Positions 61,118-64,000 of a stretch of 64,000 nt of DNA are shown here, in pieces. The stretch's first letter is position 1; every line of letters begins with the position of its first letter. A program made the position numbers and the translations under genes. Below the pieces are notes generated by a model. It had not been told where the DNA came from and made no database searches. It saw only the letters and a program-made list of their open reading frames with translations. Source of the stretch: Aldrovandia affinis (Eukaryota > Chordata > Actinopteri > Notacanthiformes > Halosauridae); the NCBI GenBank assembly GCA_029706075.1, contig JAINUG010000177.1:62001-126000 (forward strand), written 5' to 3'.

Positions 61118-61243
61118 CAGGTGTAGGTGATTTAGCAGCTCTATAAGAACACAGACCCCGCAGAGTGTTTTCATTGCGTCTTGGGAGTTGCATTTCAGCA
61201 ACGGTAGCGGTCTTACCTGAGGGAAGACGGTTTGTTTTAAAAA
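61118..61243 (+). promoter_or_regulatory. ZP copy 2 core promoter and 5' UTR
   Basis: Same layout as copy 1: E-box CAGGTG at 61118-61123 and CTATAAGA at 61141-61148. The 5' UTR is 10 bp longer (a two-base and an eight-base difference), mainly just before the ATG (CGGTTTGTTTTAAAAA). Confidence 0.6.
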
Positions 61244-63080
61244 ATGGTTGTGGCGGTGTACAGTTGCGCGTGCTTCTTTTTAGGCTTTTTACTACTTTCG
61301 GCCGATGAGATGCCAGAAACCGAAGGTGTGGAAGACTGGAGCAGGTTTGATTTGCCTCCCGATGCGTACTTCAAGAGTCATCAACCTACTATGTTGCCCA
61401 CGGTCCCAACCACAACTCTAGGTTCCTACAAAAAACCGCCACCCTTTATTCGAGTGGATGCTAACGAAGTAGACGAAGAAAAGGAGGTGTTTAATCCCTC
61501 ATATCATGGATCGATCCCGTCACGTATCCAAGATACTTTTTTTCCTACAACGGTTAAACCTACGGTCGTCACTAAAGGCCCCAAACCGAAGGTTGAATCG
61601 TTGTGCAATTTGGAAAGGATGTATGTCCGAATTCAAAAGACCGTGGTGAATGACACAGACGCCTGGAAATCCCTGTACTTTGGCTCCTGCCCAGTCAATC
61701 AAGCTAGAAGAGGGTACTATTACTTCCTTTATCGTCTTCACCGTTGTGGATTACGCCCTCAGGTAAACTGGGTTTGCTTCAACTTCAATGAGGGGGTGTT
61801 AACCTAAATTCGTTTTTTACGTGGCTTCTGTAACCATTCCAGCTCACGGACGATGCTATAGTGTTTACCCAGCTGCTTCGATATGCACCCAACACTACAG
61901 ACGTGGTTATAAGAACTCGGCCCTTTGCTGTACCGGTTTCGTGTAGCTTAAGCCGGTAAGTTGCTGCTTTGTTTGTTCGAGGGTTATTGTTGTGTGCATA
62001 ATGTTGGTCTCTTACCAGGTTTCACCGTACTTACAAGATTGGATTCCATCCCATTGTTGGAGACATCTTCTTCAGGAACCTTCAGTCGCTGGCTAGTGCC
62101 TCCGTCACTGCTGTAGATGGTATGGTATTCGATTAGCAAATGGTTGTGGTCACATTTGTTGGACCGCTATTAAACAACTGCTCTTTCTTCAGAGAACTGG
62201 CTTCCACTTAGCCTAGGGGGATACTATGAACTTGAGGATGCCATGTACTTCGAGGTCAGAGTTCCTATTGTTGACAACCAGAGGATTTTTGTCAATCGCT
62301 GTCACATGACCGCTGCTGTGGACCCCAATTCTATACCCCGGTTCATAGTGATCGATAACTTTGGGTAAAAATACTTTCTTCTGCTTTTGTATGTTTTTCC
62401 TCTGTAAATGGACAGCTGCATATAACCTCTTTCTGACAGCTGTATGTTGGACAGTATGAGCAGTAGCCTGTCCCGGTACCACATTTCCCCAGACCGGGCT
62501 ATCCTGAGGTTTACGATTGGCGCCTTCCTGTTTCCCAATATGGACCTAGAACAGGTAAGTGAGTCTCATCCCCACTATACACCACTAGATTTGAACTAAC
62601 AGTGTTCTGTTCTAGGGCCTCTTCATGCACTGTGATCTCACTTATGAAGAAGATGCAACGCCAAGTGCGAAGGCCTGTACATACAACCGCGAAACCTTGG
62701 GGTAGGTACATGTTTCATAGTCAGTGGGATTCCCAGCTTTGGTTGCTTACTCTTGTGTCCTTACAGGTGGGAGGAGTTGTATGGTAACCATACGGTGTGT
62801 TTCTGCTGCCGTTCTACTTGCAACAGCACCCAAGGAACTGGTGAGTATTGTAGTTTTGCGCCATAACCCAACTGCGCTTCAATTGGGTTTGACTTAAGTT
62901 GACCTTTCTGTGCCTGTAGCAGCCATTGCTAGTAAAATGACCACCAGTGAGTCTTGGAAAATTGGGACCGCTCCGAAGGCATTGCAAGTTACTGAAGATG
63001 AAGATGGAACTGAAGATGAAGATGATTATGATGATTATGATGATGGAGACCTATTTCCAAGCACGTGGACTCTGGATTGA
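61244..63080 (+). CDS. ZP3-type zona pellucida / egg envelope glycoprotein, copy 2
   Basis: Tandem duplicate of the gene at 52,659. Exons: 61244-61762, 61843-61955, 62019-62119, 62193-62364, 62440-62554, 62616-62701, 62767-62840, 62920-63080; 446 aa. All eight exons are intact with the same splice phases, all Cys are kept, and there is no premature stop, so both copies look functional. Exon 1 carries 14 amino-acid changes but one silent change against copy 1 (hand count). Among them N88 becomes His, removing a glycosylation site. The acidic tail is two codons shorter and contains Tyr (DDYDDYDDGD). Confidence 0.94.
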
Positions 63081-63198
63081 TGGTGAGCGGTTGTCTGTTT
63101 GGGGGCTCCTCCATTTCCTTGGCTCCTAGTGAAATCACTTCCTGTTTGCTTATTTATAACCTATGATTTGTTGACTACCTCCTTCCTTTCCTTTCTAG

Positions 63199-63255
63199 GT
63201 ACCCGTCTAAATTTGTGGATTTGGGGGAAATAAATCCTTGACTTTTAACATATCC
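63199..63255 (+). terminator. ZP copy 2 3'-UTR exon with poly(A) signal
   Basis: Same arrangement as copy 1: acceptor CTTTCTAG ending at 63198, AATAAA at 63229-63234. Confidence 0.65.
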
Positions 63256-63925
63256 AGTTCTTGGTTTGACTCTGTTCCCACTAAACATTATGGTAGAGTT
63301 GTAAGTGGTTGCATTGCACAACTATTTGGTTATGATTGAACTGAAGCATGGGGCTGAGCTTCATGGGAAGGATATGGTTAAACTGTACACCAGGGTTCAG
63401 CTACATTTGGCCATGGGCTAAACATTTTAACATGGTGGGCCAAATTGTCACTGACTCTGACGACTACATCCATTCTGAGCTTTGTGCCATTAAACCTGTC
63501 CCATGTAAGATCGTTCCAGGATCACTCCAGCTATTCGTTCACATAGGCTCCATGCATGTTCCTCATGCCTACCGCCAGTTTATCAATGGGGAAGATGACC
63601 ATAAACAAGGGTGAAAGAATACCACTGCTAATGTCAGACAACCTCTCCCATTTGCTTGTTGCATCCCTAGCTCTTTCTCTCACACCTGTGCTCCCAAAAG
63701 CTTTAGAACTTTTTCTGCCTATTTGGCTGATTAAAAATCATTCCTTCTGACAGGCTGGGAGTGAGTTAAGAGAATATTTGTAGTAACTTTGCTTTTGTAA
63801 TGATTGGCTAGAGGTGTTCCTGTCTTACAGCAGCACTCATCCGCTGGTCACTACTGTTCTGTGCACACCTTCATGCTGTGCATAACCTTGCTGACCCATT
63901 CAATGCAATGCAGTATGAGCTAGTG

Positions 63926-64000
63926 CAGCGGTTCTCAAACTATGGGTTTGAACTTGGGGTCACCAAAGGGTCATGGTGGGGTGGCCAAAAAAAGTGAAAA
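63926..64000. mobile_element. hAT-like end, cut by window edge
   Basis: CAGCGGTTCTCAAACTATGG starts exactly where ZP copy 2 stops matching copy 1 (after GAGCTAGTG). Rest lies outside the window. Confidence 0.55.

Larger units (their letters stand above)
57568..63925. repeat. Tandem segmental duplication, unit 2
   Basis: Counterpart of 49,627-55,339 in the same orientation, interrupted by the L2 insertion (about 57,735-60,165). From 60,340 on it follows unit 1 almost base for base, with the gene parts offset by exactly 8,585 bp. Confidence 0.9.

Noticed and set aside
63348..63614. 88-codon frame downstream of ZP copy 2 as a further exon or gene
   Set aside because: The matching stretch in copy 1 is frameshifted, and it lies beyond the poly(A) signal.

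Overview
The window is nuclear DNA of a ray-finned (teleost-type) fish. Genes are split by short introns with GT/AG borders. The intergenic DNA is AT-rich and full of fish-typical transposons: Tc1-like, hAT-like and L2 elements, tRNA-derived SINEs and long CA repeats. The species cannot be named from sequence alone.

From 651 to 27,430 the minus strand carries most of a type XVII collagen gene (col17a1, BP180), the transmembrane collagen of hemidesmosomes. I could place 41 coding exons from the start codon (27,420) down to 651. The 3' end lies beyond the left edge. In order they encode a cytoplasmic head (exons 1-14, including one very large Gly/Ala/Ser/Thr-rich exon), a transmembrane exon (15), an NC16A-like linker (16) and a long series of small collagen Gly-X-Y exons (17-41). 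Every splice junction I placed is phase 1, so any single internal exon can be skipped without shifting the frame.

From about 27.4 to 49.6 kb I find no convincing host gene. This stretch is mostly decayed mobile elements, with several internally deleted Tc1-like copies of about 0.5 kb, a longer Tc1-like element at 36.1-37.5 kb, SINE fragments, a foldback MITE and nested insertions.

From about 49.6 kb to the right edge lies a tandem segmental duplication. Each unit contains one complete plus-strand ZP3-type egg-coat gene: 52,659-54,501 (448 aa) and 61,244-63,080 (446 aa). Both have eight coding exons, the same TATA-like promoter and E-box, and a 3'-UTR exon with AATAAA. All splice sites match at a constant 8,585-bp offset. 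Introns differ at about 1% of sites by hand count, but coding exon 1 differs at about 2.9%, nearly all amino-acid changing. The spacer holds a hAT relic, and copy 2 is interrupted upstream by a broken L2 retrotransposon.

The two loci are unrelated in function: epithelial anchoring for col17a1, egg envelope for the ZP genes. I see no prokaryotic operon, CRISPR array or unmistakably new system. The most interesting signals are the fast-diverging ZP3 pair with acidic tails, the expanded glycine-rich head of Col17a1, and a (TG)n tract abutting a col17a1 splice acceptor.
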